Below, piece after piece: positions 1 to 12,239 of a stretch of DNA of 64,000 nucleotides. Every line of letters starts with the position of its first letter. Within the stretch, counting starts at the first letter, position 1. The stretch is taken from assembly GCA_026874595.1 (NCBI GenBank), contig CM049315.1, positions 38,334,164 through 38,398,163 on the forward strand, in the 5' to 3' direction. The stretch comes from Sipunculus nudus (Eukaryota; Annelida; Sipuncula; Golfingiida; Sipunculidae). Made by a program: the position numbers and the translations under genes. The notes below the pieces were generated by a model, which was not told where the DNA came from, ran no database searches, and was given only the letters and a program-made list of their open reading frames with translations.

Positions 1-445
1 ATATGTTTATCTAAAGGAGTAAGTGTGTCACGAATTAGATCGTACCATTTTGTTTTGTTTTCATTTCTCAGGTTTGCTGCACCGGGTTAGCTGTACATTT
101 TTATTTGTTGAGAGAGAATTCCCGTGCCGGTCAGTGAATTGTACTATTAAACAATGGCCGCCTTTCATTGAAAGGTTTTCGAGTGCACAGCAGGTCTAGT
201 TATGCCTTTGTTAAAAACGATCGATTTGGGAATACCGTGTTCTGTTCCCAGCCTATTTATTATTCAACATGCTCAAGAATATAGTTAGGCCTTATTAGAA
301 ATAGCAGGAGAGGCTTTGTTTACGTCTTATTGATATTAATGAGCCTAAAGGATAGAAGGATATTTAAGAGAGTCCATACACAGTATTTAAGTGGACACAG
401 TGTGGAGCATGCAAACACCAGATGTACCATCCGCGGAGTCCAGAG
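1..445. other. No gene recognised
   Basis: No splice-flanked coding segment or repeat family was recognised here. Short open frames lack similarity to any family I know. Confidence 0.5.
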
Positions 446-595
446 AGTTGCCGCTATCCTGCGAACAGGGAGGTGCTGCTATCCTGCGTCCATTGAGGTG
501 CTGCCAGCCTGCGTCCAGTGAGGTGCTGCCAGCCGGTGTCTGGTGAGGTGCTGCCAGCGGTCGTCCAGTGAGGGGCTGCCGGCGGGTGTCTAGTG
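446..595. repeat. 25-bp minisatellite, six units
   Basis: Six head-to-tail 25-bp units run from 446 to 595. The unit starts near AGGTGCTGCCAGC and ends near GTCCAGTG. The first unit is the most diverged. The array is GC-richer than its surroundings. Short open frames overlapping it on both strands come from the repeat and are not taken as genes. Confidence 0.85.
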
Positions 596-2169
596 AGGTC
601 AACTAGCCGAGCCGGGGTCCAGTATCACTAGTCCAGGAGATATTGACACTGCATATATAAATAGCAAGCATAAAATCTAACAAGGACAATAATGGAGGCA
701 TTACCAGATCAAGACCATTTGGTCAATAAAAGACTGGGTAACATCAGAACTCAGTACTCTTACATAAACATATGTGTACAAATAATTCTTTAATAAGGTT
801 GATAAGAGGAAAACAAGTCAAAACAATAGTACACAAGAGCATACAATATTTTAATAGAGCAGTGGCCTGATAGTGATATGTTTACAAGAAAAATTGCATG
901 TCTGTGTATTACGGTGAGACCTCAAATATTGATGTCTCAAGTAATGTATATTCTAAGCATAACATTGGTGTTATAAAACTACTACTTAGGTTTGACAAAC
1001 CTAGGAGAGTGTTGACGTATCAGCCTACACGTGAATGTCGAAAGACCATGGATAGGTTTTTTTTGGTACCAAGACTGGTGGACTATGAAGCCACTAACAA
1101 CAATATTTGAAGTTCTTTCCGTGTAATCTGGGAAATTTTGAAGGCTCCCAGGTGTCGTTCTTTCTTAGATTGATCCATGCCACTGTGATTCGTAATCTTT
1201 TGCTCCATGCTTTTATCCTTGTTACGCAAGGGTTTAACAGAGAGCCAGCTGGGGTTAAGTGTTCAGAGACTATTCATGGGATTTGCCAAAATATATATGT
1301 AAAAAGGGAGTACTAGTAATCAATACAGAGTCAAAATCATGTCCAAACCACGACCTGTGCCTCCGGTACGTTATTTAGTCCTCTATAATTAAAACAAATT
1401 ATGCGTTATCTCTTGAATATCATGGGAGAGATAAGGGTAAAACAACAGCAAGGATCTTCATCGTAATGATGCCTTTACCCCAGCCATGCTGAAGTGAACC
1501 CCTTTTTTGCTCTCTGTACAAAGCATCCATACTTGCATACGTTTAAACTACTTTGTGTACATCGGTTATTGGCCGAACCCTGCTCCTTCCTGAAAAGAAC
1601 ATCTTATACATGTACTTATACCAGAGGTTTTCTATCATATATTTCAGGGAATATATAGAGTATTTTGAGTATGTGGCAGGTTTTCATATATCTCGTAAGT
1701 ATGGGCCTGCTTATCACGAAATCATGAGCCCCGGGCATTGTTTAAATGCATGTATGTCCATTTATCCTTCTAAATGAGTTTCATTGTTAGTCAGCGTCAG
1801 TATGAATGTCAGCGACCCGCTGATCATTGATGTAGATAGGCTGATGGTACGCTTGCGTTAGGTATGAACATCGTTTAATCAAAATATGTTCACTTAAGAC
1901 TCATACATAAAGATATTTACCAGACCCAGAACCATAGATTCGAGGCAGGAATTGCAGAACATCTAGTTGGATCTTAACTGCGCTGCAAAATTAGGTGAAA
2001 AAAAAGAAACACGACTTGGATAACAGATGCGTGTCAAACATATTAATTTAAGACATTTTAGAAATGCCAATTAAATTATAATTATTACCCCCTCCCATTT
2101 ATATTTAAACGAAAGGGGCCCATCAAAAAAGAACAACCGTTTTTCTTCTCGTTTATGTTCTTTTCTTAG
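596..2169. other. Probable 5' intron of the first lectin gene; no exon seen
   Basis: I looked for the first-half CTLD exon that should precede the exon at 2170 (pattern W..A...C followed by WIG.R before a GT donor) and did not find it, so that exon probably lies left of the window. Open frames at 898-1110, 1107-1316 and 1553-1777 show no recognisable domain. Confidence 0.45.
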
Positions 2170-2319
2170 GTAAATGGAAATGGACTGACAACTCTACCAT
2201 TTCGATCAATTGCTTTAAACCATCAGGAAAATTCGCAGTTTTCGATCAAAATGACAAATGCCAATGGTACACTCAAGAGGATAATCAAAATAAACATTTC
2301 CTGTGTGAGAAAGAAGCAG
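2170..2319 (+). CDS. C-type lectin domain, second-half exon (lectin gene 1)
   Basis: This 150-nt internal exon lies between an acceptor (TTTTCTTAG) and a donor (GTAAAC), and both boundaries are phase 1. It encodes the C-terminal half of a CTLD: an opening KWKWTDN, a Cys in the motif SINCF, then KCQWY, and the typical end HFLCEKEA. Three Cys are present, as expected for this half of the fold. It closely matches the exons at 51696 and 59932 in length, phase and Cys/Trp placement. The canonical WND calcium-binding triplet is absent; CQW is in the equivalent place. The first half of the domain is not in the window. Splicing to the exon at 2660 keeps the frame and joins the domain to a Thr-rich tail. 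The product should be a secreted or surface lectin-like protein. Its ligand cannot be read from the sequence. Confidence 0.88.
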
Positions 2320-2466
2320 GTAAACAGAAAATGTTATGTTTAGAAAATGTTAAAAATAAATCATTTAAATAATGTTCATGATTTTGTATACTTTATTTAA
2401 ATAACTTTTTTTAACTTGACGCACATTTTATTTAATGGTTAAGTTTAAATGTAATATATTTATACA

Positions 2467-2488
2467 CAAACACACACACATATATATA

Positions 2489-2528
<40 letters not shown>
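2467..2528. repeat. (CA)n/(TA)n microsatellite
   Basis: A short CA tract runs into a long TA tract inside the intron between the CTLD exon and the mucin-like exon. Confidence 0.9.
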
Positions 2529-2531
<3 letters not shown>

Positions 2532-2659
2532 TTATATGCATTTATCATAAAAAAATGTCTGTATATAATTTGGGATTATCGTAAAAAATGATGAAAAAAT
2601 TACATTTACATCAATAAAGATTTAAAATGAGTAAATTAATATACATGTACATGTAACAG

Positions 2660-4116
2660 GTCGGATAACTGAGGGGAATGATAACGAAACAACTACTGAG
2701 GTAAAAGATGGCACAACAATAACTGAGGAGAATGATGGCACAACCACAACTAAGGTGACTGACGGCACAACTACAACTAAGGTGACTGATGGAACAACAA
2801 CAACTGAGGTGACTGATGGAACAACAAAAACAACTGAGGTGACTGATGGAATAACGACAACTTGGATGACTGATGGAACAACAACAAATGAGGTGACTGA
2901 TGGAACAACAACTGAGGGGAATGATGGAAAAACAAAAACTGAGGTGACTGATGGAACACCAACAACTGAGGTGATTGATCGAATAACATCAACTGAGGGG
3001 ACTGATGGAACAACAACAACTGGGGTGACTGATGGAACAACAGCAACTAAGGTGACTGATGGAACCAAAGCAACTGAGGTGACTAAAGGAACAACAACTG
3101 AGGTGGCTGCTGGAACAACAGCTCAGGGGACTGATGGCACAACAACAACTGAGGTGACTCATGGAACAAATACAACTGAGGAGACTAATGAAACAACATC
3201 AACTGAGGGGAATGATGAAATATCAACAACTGAGGTGACTGATGGAACAACAACAACTGAGGTGACTGATGGAACAACAATAGCTGAGGTGACTGATGGA
3301 ACAACATCAACTGAGGTGACTGATGGAACAACAACAACTGAGGTGACTGATGGAACAACATCAACTTGGGTGATTGATCGAACAACAACAACTGAGGTGA
3401 CTGATGGAACCAAAACAATTATTGTGACTGATGGAACAACAACAACAACTGAGGTGACTGATGGAATAACAGCAACTGAGGTGACTGATGGAACAACAAC
3501 AATTATTGTGACTGATGGAACAACAACAACAACTGAGGTGACTGATGGAATAACAGCAACTGAGGTGACTGATGGAACAACAGCAACCGAGTTGACTGAT
3601 GGCACAACAACAACTGAGGTGACTGAAGGCACAACAACAACTGAAGTGACTGAAGGCAAAACAACAACTGAAGTGACTGATGGCACAACAACAACTGTGG
3701 GGACTGATGGCACAACAACAACTGAGGAGACTCATGGGACTACAACAACTGGGGTGACTGATGGAACATCAGCAACTGAGGTACATGATGGAACAACAAC
3801 AACGTTGGTGACTGATGGAACAACAACAACAGAAGTGATTGAGGGCACAACAACAACTGAAGTGATTGACGGCACAACAGCAATTGAAGCGAATACTGGA
3901 GCAAAAACAACTGAGGGGAACGATGGTACAACGACTGATATGAATGATGGAGCAACAACAACCGAGGCGCATGATAGCAGTGTCTCAGGTCCAGCTGCCG
4001 GGAAGGCTGGCACAATTTCTACGACTGCTCGACCATCTGAGACATCAAAGAAGAAAAAACCAGAACTTTGCTTTATTATAAAGACAACTTCGGGCTTTGT
4101 ACTGGAGTGCAAATAA
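2660..4116 (+). CDS. Mucin-like Thr-rich terminal exon of lectin gene 1
   Basis: After the acceptor at 2658-2659 the phase-1 frame stays open for 484 codons to a TAA at 4114-4116. The first residues, RITEGND, continue the exon at 2170. About 45 imperfect copies of a nine-residue unit with consensus TDGTTTTEV follow (27 bp each, some with one extra Thr codon), roughly codons 15-435. A short non-repeat end follows, containing ARPSETSKKKKPELC and ending VLECK. Dense Thr suggests an O-glycosylated mucin-like stalk. No transmembrane helix or GPI-type hydrophobic end is visible, so a secreted protein is more likely than a membrane one. The order CTLD then Thr-rich tail is known in some invertebrate lectin-mucin proteins, but I cannot match this one to a named family. 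Long open frames on the opposite strand are by-products of the stop-free repeat. The repeat number is probably polymorphic. Confidence 0.85.
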
Positions 4117-4204
4117 TCTGCAATATCAAACCAATACCCCATCAACTATCTTGTTTTTGGCTGAGGTAACTGTGTCCAATGTTTTTGCTCTCTTATCTAA
4201 TTCT

Positions 4205-4570
4205 TAATGCAAGTATGTTCACCTGCAGAATTCCATTCTGTTTGGGACTACTTGACAGGACGGTAGTACTCGCTTCCTATTATATTATTTTGTATCTTGG
4301 TGTCACCCACATCCGGTGACTACCGCACCTGGTCCTGGGTGTGTTATCGTTCCAATAGCTGGGTCTTAACACCGAGGAACTACCAAAAGACGCACTCGTT
4401 TGTGAGTAATTCACGGCTATAGTGCACAGGCTTCCCATAAAGCCTGCAGAGCGCTCACCCTTGGTTACAGTCGACCCTGAAATCACATCTCCTAGGCTGA
4501 GATTTGAACTCAGAACTCCCGATTTTGAGTAGCGTGCTTTACCCCTGTGCCACAGAAGCGGGTTCCAATA
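4205..4570 (-). mobile_element. tRNA-derived SINE, copy 1
   Basis: On the minus strand, starting near 4570, there is a tRNA-like head with an A-box-like TGGCACAGGGG and a B-box-like GAGTTCAAATCTC. A body runs down to about 4205. The whole segment aligns with 25885-26222 (shared blocks include CCTGCAGAGCGCT and GTCCTGGGTGTGT, + strand sense). Divergence between the copies shows that both are old. It sits about 90 bp after the stop codon of the mucin-like exon, so it may be part of that gene's 3' UTR. A functional tRNA gene is unlikely because the acceptor and anticodon stems do not form. Confidence 0.8.
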
Positions 4571-7500
4571 ATAATCTACCGCAACCTCAGAGTAATCACA
4601 AATATTTATGTAGGATCTTACATAAATAAGTATACTTTTTTGGTCATGGTAAATTCATATTTACATCTGACATATGATTTGAGCCATAGAAATAATAATA
4701 AAAGTATTAATTGAGTTATACTAAGAACGAATGATTTCTGTGGATTGAGATGTATTAAACGGGCTGTAAAAGTGCCTTTTAAATTTGACATGTAGCGTTT
4801 CGGTATAAAGTTAACATTCAATTTTAATTTTTACAAAAGGTATCGATTTTACTTTATCTGAACTCGCCAGTGTCTTTATTTCATGTGTTTTTTTCCTGAT
4901 TTTCTAACATAAAGATCTGCCTTTTAATCAATAATTATTCATACATTTTGTAGATTATATGCTGGTTTTACATTCATCTTCTTATGTTTACATACAATTG
5001 CTCTGTCTTGACTAAGATTATATTTGATCAATAGATATAATGATGTATTCATTGCTAATGTATAGTTCACAGTGTGCTGATGTATAACCTGACAGGGTGT
5101 GTGCCTGTGCGTGTGTGGGAGAGAGAGAGAATTTCAAGAGTGTGTTACGTTGTCATGTGAAGAATTAATCTTACGAATGGTCGGAATATCTTACATGTTC
5201 ACATTTTCGTATCTGCTGCGTAAAGGATCATGGGCTTGAATCTAATGAATGGTGTGTTAAAGACTAATTTCCGAATCAGGCTAGTTTTTGTATGTATTGT
5301 TGTTATCCGTATGGTAAATAACATGCGTTATTAATATAGCATGATATAATGTAATTCAATATATCCTAATGATAGCGCTGAATAATTTTGACCGTATATC
5401 ATTGGTAAATGTCCAGTAACTTTTGACCTGTTTGTACGACGGTAATTTTCATAGGGCGGTATAAGATTTGCTCAACGAGGAAGATTCGAGATCTGTATCT
5501 AAAAAGATGGAGCACCTCTCATCCGATTCCCGCAAAAACCAGTTGAAGTCAAAGTAACTTAAGATTAATATACAATATATATATATATATATATATATAT
5601 TATGGTAATTAGGGTAAAATAAATTATGCATATTGAAAAATAAAAAAAAAATTCTAAAATAAAAAAAAAAAAAATACGTCTGCATGAAAGAACAATGTTG
5701 TCATCCGACCCTTGCAGCAACGTTTCCATTTCTCCGTGTCTGAGTAGATAAATATATGGCAGTTTATGTGATAATTACAACATTGAAATGTGTAACCTAA
5801 CAGACAATAACGTGATTTTATTTCTTGATAATTTACGCTATTAATTTACACTAATAAACTGTGTTTGCTGAATTTTGCATGTATTTAAAAGGTATAATGC
5901 ACAATTTATATATATACAAACATTTATATATATATATATATACACACACAGTCGAGTCATTTCACATTTTTAATAGAAGAGATATCCTTATATTAGATTT
6001 TGAAATCACACAGGCTGGATCATATGTCTGGATCATATGAACCATCTATACATCAATGATATGTATTGTTTTCATGCAATAAATGTTCTTCGTGCTTATG
6101 TAAATGTCTTTGTCCTTATGTCTTTAATATTTACTGAAAATCAGTAAAGTGTGGGTGGTTCAGCTGAAAGGACGAAAGTTGATAGAAGTGTTTGAGAATA
6201 TTATATACATGTTTGAAGGATTGTGTCATTGCCACTTACCGGCATTAATTTTATGTAATTATATTAAGTCTTATAATTCTTTTCGATAGCCTGTTTGCAC
6301 AAAACATATTTAAAAAGTTGGGTGTCATCCCTTTTAAAGGTAAGACAAAGACATGTCTATTCAATTCTACAGTTCAGTAGTTTAGATTCAAAGCCGCCTG
6401 TTATATTAAAGTAAGAATTTACTTTTGAAGTAATTTTTTTTCAGATAAAGTCTAAGTTGTCGCATATACAACCATGACATAATATAAAGTATATATAATC
6501 CTGATATTATTTACACTACTTCACATGTATTATAAATGGATTAATGTCCAAAGCACACGTTCAGCCAAGTCTTCTTACCATAACACGCACCGTCTATAAT
6601 AAGACCGGCAAGTAAAAACGTTATGGACAGCATGATAACAAAAGGGGTTTATTTTGTCTCTCTGGCAAAGTGTGTTACTAATTGGCATTGACGTGACCGT
6701 TCAAAGACCGCTGATAACAGTTATATTAAATAATTATTCAAAGAGCTCAACTAAATACATATTTCCGTAACCAACTATTTATGCTTTTCAATACCTGGTA
6801 GGCGTGTCGAGGTACCGCACTCACGTGCGCTAAACTTGTCATTATTCATTTTTTATGGCTGCTTCACAGTTTACATGTCATGTATTATCGTTTAGTGCGG
6901 GAGTAGAGATCCATGCCTACAAAACTTCTGGCATGTAGGCAGTCAATCTCATGCCTTCCAATTTCGTTAAATGAACAGCATTATACCCGTGCACTAAAGT
7001 ACTCTTATAACATGTCGATCACACGTGCACTGCTGTCTGATTGCGGTCTAATACTCTAATACAACGACCTGCAACCTAGTGGCCTATGACACGCTTTCCA
7101 ACTTGTACTTATATATATATGATCAAATCAAATTTAGCATCGCTATAACCTCAAGGAGTAAATGTACAAGAGGTTACCCACACCACAGTTTATGCTTCTG
7201 CTGCATTTATACTATCAAAACCCTCTCTTCATAAAAACTACAAAACAAACTACCAAAGCAAGCGCACGTGCGTGAGATTATAACATGCTCGATACCACCA
7301 AGAGTTTTGCTGCTCCAAAGATGTAGGCCCTAATGATAGATCGACAGAGAAAGCTGTAGCGATGACTGGTGAACATCTTTTTTTCACATACAAAAGCTAA
7401 CGGTGTACGTATATCATTCTGCCATCTGTTCTTTAAAAAAAAAAGAACAAAAGAATACGTTTGAATAACTAAATATCAGTCCGAAAGACATAACTGACCA

Positions 7501-7787
7501 TTTTGAAATACACAGACTTTTTCCATAACCTCGGAGTTTCCGCATTTTCAAGTATTTTGTTGGGCCCTATTGAACACCTGGCCAGCCCAGCCCGGCACCT
7601 TGTTTCAAATGAACAAAGTAGTCAATACAATTTAAAGCAAATGTGACTTCCGTTTCTTCAACTTATTATTGGGTATTTGGAAACACAGGTACCAAGAGGC
7701 CCTTCTTATCACTTCCGGGTAAAATTATATAAACTATCAACATACAATTCAAATTTCCGCATTTTCAAAGCATCACAACATCACAAG
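4571..7787. other. No gene recognised; AT-rich with small microsatellites
   Basis: Nothing here has a credible domain or a splice-flanked exon. A (TA)n tract lies at about 5575-5600, a poly-A stretch near 5640-5675 and a TA/CA tract near 5926-5950. The open frame at 5449-5685 (minus) is made of these low-complexity tracts. Confidence 0.55.
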
Positions 7788-8130
7788 TCTGTCCCCTGAC
7801 GATGATAATACTCGTGGAATTCAGGTACGTATGTGTATGTATCCTTCACTAAGATATAATTTATGGTGATTGTTATTTCTCACAATTTATATATTCTCTT
7901 TGAAAAACTATTAATAATACAATACAGACGTATTTTGTCTATACGCCGGTTACAATGATTGACTGCCACCGCTGTCTCGTGCAAGGTGTGTCCCCTGACG
8001 ATAGTTATCCTCGTGAAATTCAGGTACGTATGTGGATGTATCAGTCAATAAAATATATTTAATTGGTCTTTTTTATTCCTCATAGTTAATATATTCTCTC
8101 TTAAATAACATTAATTAAACAATGAAGACG
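7788..8130. repeat. Tandem duplication, period about 199 bp
   Basis: The block beginning GTCCCCTGACGAT at 7791 recurs at 7990. Both copies continue through ATTCAGGTACGTATGTG and a related AT-rich tail with TATATTCTC. The two copies differ by scattered substitutions. The shared CCTGACGA...GAATTCAGG core resembles sequences found in tandem terminal repeats of retroelements, but no transposon protein is nearby. Confidence 0.75.
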
Positions 8131-8370
8131 TCTTTCAAATTCTATGCCAAGTTTGTCAATGTACATGCCGTGAAACTAATTAAAAATGAAATAATGCCCC
8201 AATTGACCGTTTGCAAATCATCAATAATCAGAGGGCTGCACTGTCAGATGAACTTTTACTTTATCGTGGTAGTTTAATGTGACGCAGGCGAGCGGTAAGG
8301 CTGGGTTCGCGATCGACTCACTCGCATACACAACTGACAGATATCGCTAAAGTTGACACTGACATCCTGC

Positions 8371-8433
8371 AACAAAATTGGACAAGCTGATTCGACGTGC
8401 TGTCGATATAAAAGCATGAGGCTCGACTCGCCA
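8371..8433. repeat. Dispersed repeat, copy A
   Basis: The first 35 bp (8371-8405, starting AACAAAATTGGACAAGC) are identical to 11335-11369, and similarity continues weakly for about 25 bp (GCATGAGGCT versus GTATGAGGCT). It is probably a fragment of a transposable element. The parent element is not identified. Confidence 0.75.
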
Positions 8434-11334
8434 GCATACATGACACTGTTTGCATATTGTTTATTAAACACTGAATGTTATTTTAAATGCAAATTAAACA
8501 TCTACTATAATTATACAAATATATGACTACTAAATCAATCTATGTTTTTATCAGGTGTATATTTTCATGTTAATATATCAACATATTAGTACACACGTTT
8601 TTATCAACAAATCAACTCTCCTAGTCTCAACATATCTTACATATTCAATTCAAACATATTTTACTTTATTTACATATTGTTAACATCATGTTTTCATCTT
8701 AATATACATTTATAATCTAAACCTTTTCAGTCTGTTTACATCTTGTTTACATCATGTTTATATCGTAACCATCATTAACAAGTTATACGCTATTTCGTTT
8801 TTTGTACATCTTGTTTATATCTGAACATACATAAACAATGTGCACAAATGTATATATTGTTGCGGACCCCAATATCAACAGATCATGTAAACGTGACGAG
8901 CACAAATCCTGCTATGGAGATAAAAAAAGCAGATTCTGTAACACTAGGCAGCGTAAATTGTCTAGGAGAATGAATAAAGAAGTCAGTGGCTTTTTGTTAA
9001 CAAATAATTATAATTTAATCTTTAAACAATCCTAACATTACAATACACTAAATCAATACAATTACACAGTATAACGACAGTACAACAGTCAATTAATACA
9101 CAGTGACAAAAGTCCTTTTTAGCTTAAATCATAACTCTTCTCAGAGAAAAACAGTCCATTTCTGTCACAAAATCAATTTGTTGTTCTCCAAAAGTGAATT
9201 TCTGATAGTGATCCGATAAGGCAAACTGAAGACTACATAAAATCCGTTACAAATTCGAAGAAAACCTATAATTGCCGCAATTATCGGAAAAGGTCCACAA
9301 ACTGACTTACACTCTTCTGTGTCCGCTGGAATATATCTCTCCTCTCTACCTCGGCTCTAAACACAGCCCCTTATTTATAACTTTTCACCTCAAGCCGAGA
9401 ACTTTCCATTTCCCGAACATTCCAAAGAACCCAACAAATACACACGTTACAGGAAGCATCTCGAACAAAGAACGCTGTGTTTCTACATATCAGGGTTCAC
9501 ACGTGGGCCGGCTCGGCTCGGCCATGCCAGAAAGCCCCAGACTAGCATGACCGCTGTGTTGACACGTCAGACCCCACGCGTGGGCCGGGCTATGCCGCCA
9601 TAGCAACGGACAATGCTAGTGCCGTACACACACATGTAGCACTGCCGCACACAATAAAAGAGACATCTGTAACAATATCTATGTTAAATGTCATCCCTAA
9701 CACATTCTTAATTTGACATATGTTTATCATTTCTTGTGATCCTCGTTTTCTTGCACGTTTTATTGTATGTCACGTATATCTGTATATGTTACATGTTATC
9801 TGTGTGCAGTAAATATCTTATAATATTCGGGTTGTCAAATTCCACGTGCAGTTTAAGAGCGTACAAGTTAATTCCAGCTATATATTGCGTGGCAGATAAT
9901 GGCTGTCTTTCTCCCTCTTTACATTCATGGGAATTGTCTCGATATACATGATTGTAGGGTTTATGTTTCCATCAGCTGATCAAGCAAATTGACATTATTC
10001 TGTAAAACAATAGTTAATTTAAGTAACTACGTTACTAAGGTCCATAAACAGAACACCGAGCCACCACAACGAGGCTTCCGCATAAACAGGTGGTCCAGTG
10101 TGACAAGACAACACCATGGAAAGGCGCAGAACACAGGGTCGCAAGTGAAAGGAATTATTTCCAAATTTAAAGGGAAGAATGCGACAAAATTATCTCAGGT
10201 GAGGTCATAAAGAATGATCAAGTAGTCGAAAAAGGAATTTGATCAATTTTAAATGACCAGTGTTACATTTAATGCATGTTTTCATATTACAAGGCTGATA
10301 GCCGCCTGACAACTTTCCTAACTGATTATGCCATACTGATAAATCGCCTATGTTTAAGCGCTTAGTTTAAAGACGTTTGAATGTATTTCTTGTACATATA
10401 TGTAAATGAAAATTTCCAGCGCTAAGCTTTTTTTGTAATTGAATTTGTCAAAATAAGGGGGGGGGGCAGTTTTTAGGTGTTCTCGACTAAGTGCCTTCGG
10501 CTGCCACCAGAGGGCAGCACCATTATAGTCGTGAAATCTGCGTTTTTCCCCTTTGTTAATGATATATATTCCTACGATTGATGTAAAACGTGAGTTTTTT
10601 CTCTCTGCTAAATCTTTTCACTATTATATTGCTTTTACCATGGCATATATCTTTACCTAATAAAGGCATAAATTATGAAACTAAATTTATAATTATTTCT
10701 ATTGGTTTTGAATTTACATTCATTTCTCCATCTGGTCATTTTATTATAAATTTAAAGTATAATTATAAAGTACGAGTCTTACATTACATTCAACACTCTC
10801 TGTCTGATCATGCTATGTTGTTCAGCCCAATCTGTAAATATTACCCGGTGCTGACGTATGTATGGGTAACTAGGGCAGATACACGAAAATGATGGAGGGC
10901 AGAGAAACCATACCCGGATATAACGAAGTGTGTATATACGGAATAATCCTCAACAATCCTCAGCACACGTTGGAATTTTCTTACTGTGCAGCTCATCTTC
11001 GGAGGTAAGAAAAACTGAATACTGTACTGTCGCCTGTAGAGTAGGTGCATTGTGCCCTGTTTAAAGAAATAATAAATTCTTGAGTTTACAAGTGCAAGAC
11101 AAGAGCCCGTGGTAGAATTTTCTGTTTTATTTCTTCCTTGTAGTAACAATGACTATATTAATTGGATTTTATGAACATTTAGTAATAATATATTCCCAGA
11201 TTATTTATATAAACAATTAAATATTTCTTAATAACATTAATTGGGATTTTTTAAAACTACAATACTAAAGTTCAATTAATTTATGCCTTGGCTTATAATA
11301 CTGAAATTAAGGGGTCAAACTTTTACCTACCTCC
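8434..11334. other. No gene recognised; partly transposon-like composition
   Basis: No exon or transposon protein is supported. A GC-richer patch at about 9480-9640 contains short repeated blocks (GTGGGCCGG twice) and may be part of an old element. A run of eight or more G lies near 10457. Open frames at 9272-9550 and 10590-11149 show no domain. Confidence 0.45.
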
Positions 11335-11395
11335 AACAAAATTGGACAAGCTGATTCGACGTGCTGTCGGTAGCATGGTATGAGGCTGGTTTGAC
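11335..11395. repeat. Dispersed repeat, copy B
   Basis: This is identical over 35 bp to 8371-8405. It lies downstream, in the minus-strand sense, of the Gypsy pol remnant, so it could belong to that element's 3' end, although copy A has no pol next to it. Confidence 0.7.
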
Positions 11396-12239
11396 AGGAT
11401 AGTCATCCGGGGCCCCAATACGCCTAGGTGCTCGTTATAGGCGTTCTATTCTTTTGTTGCTCAGTATATTATTTTAAATCTCCCAAAGGCCTGCCAGGGA
11501 ATTGGTCAGGTAGGGGCCGGGTATCGTGCCGCGTAGTTAATAAACATGACAATCTGCGTGGCCGGTCTATCGCCAGCCCTTGAATATATTCGGAAGGGGG
11601 AGGATTAAAGCTGCCCATGTCCAACAAATTGCAAATTAAAACTGATAACATCTTTATCTGAACTTCTACATATTTCGAGATGCTATATCCTCTCCCTGGA
11701 TGGGAATGTTGTTGACTCGACCTGAAGTGGCTTATCGAGAGTCCATTAAAAGGTAAGCCCTACTAACTGGTGATGATTACTTAAAGACATGCGAAAGGAT
11801 GTAAAGTAATCCCAAGGGCGGACCCGTCGTCTTTCTCTTGTAGACCGTCGTAAAGCGGATTGAGGTTGTGTGTCCTGTGTTATACCCTCACTTGTAGGGG
11901 CGTTCTCGTCCAAATTATGGGTATCGGATAAGTGGGATCGTGGTTCTTTCAGTGCTTCTATGCAGGTCTCTCGTTCTTATTAACCCTCTGTTTCGGTTTC
12001 AGACTCCGCAGGGATCTTGCCACTATAATGAGAAGTGGAAGGAGTACCTGAAACTGAATCGGGATCACCTGAATCAGGAGAACCTGTATCGGGAGAGCCT
12101 GAATCCGAGCTTCTTTATTTCAGGCCAGGATCATCACTAACCGATATACTATCCGGCTCCGGTTAAATGGAAATTGGAGAGGCTTTCACAGGGGTTAAGT
12201 TTATATAGGACTCATGGTACCAATCTACATCCGGATTTT
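11396..12239 (-). other. Possible 3' non-coding and LTR part of the Gypsy remnant
   Basis: This stretch follows the pol remnant on the minus strand and has the same higher GC. A short diverged tandem block with CTGAATCAGGAG and GGGAGAGCCTGAATC lies at 12050-12110. I could not define LTR boundaries or a second LTR, so the link to the element is an inference. Confidence 0.35.

Noticed and set aside
2700-3960. Regular repeats that could be taken for a CRISPR array
   Set aside because: Units are contiguous and imperfect with no unique spacers, and they encode protein in frame. The window is eukaryotic.
2622-4145. Long minus-strand open frames across the Thr repeat (up to 184 residues)
   Set aside because: They are produced by a stop-free 27-bp repeat. 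The + strand has correct splice phase, an upstream CTLD exon and a unique C-terminal end.
5449-5685. Hydrophobic minus-strand frame of 78 residues
   Set aside because: Composed of poly-A/T and TA tracts; low complexity rather than a membrane protein.
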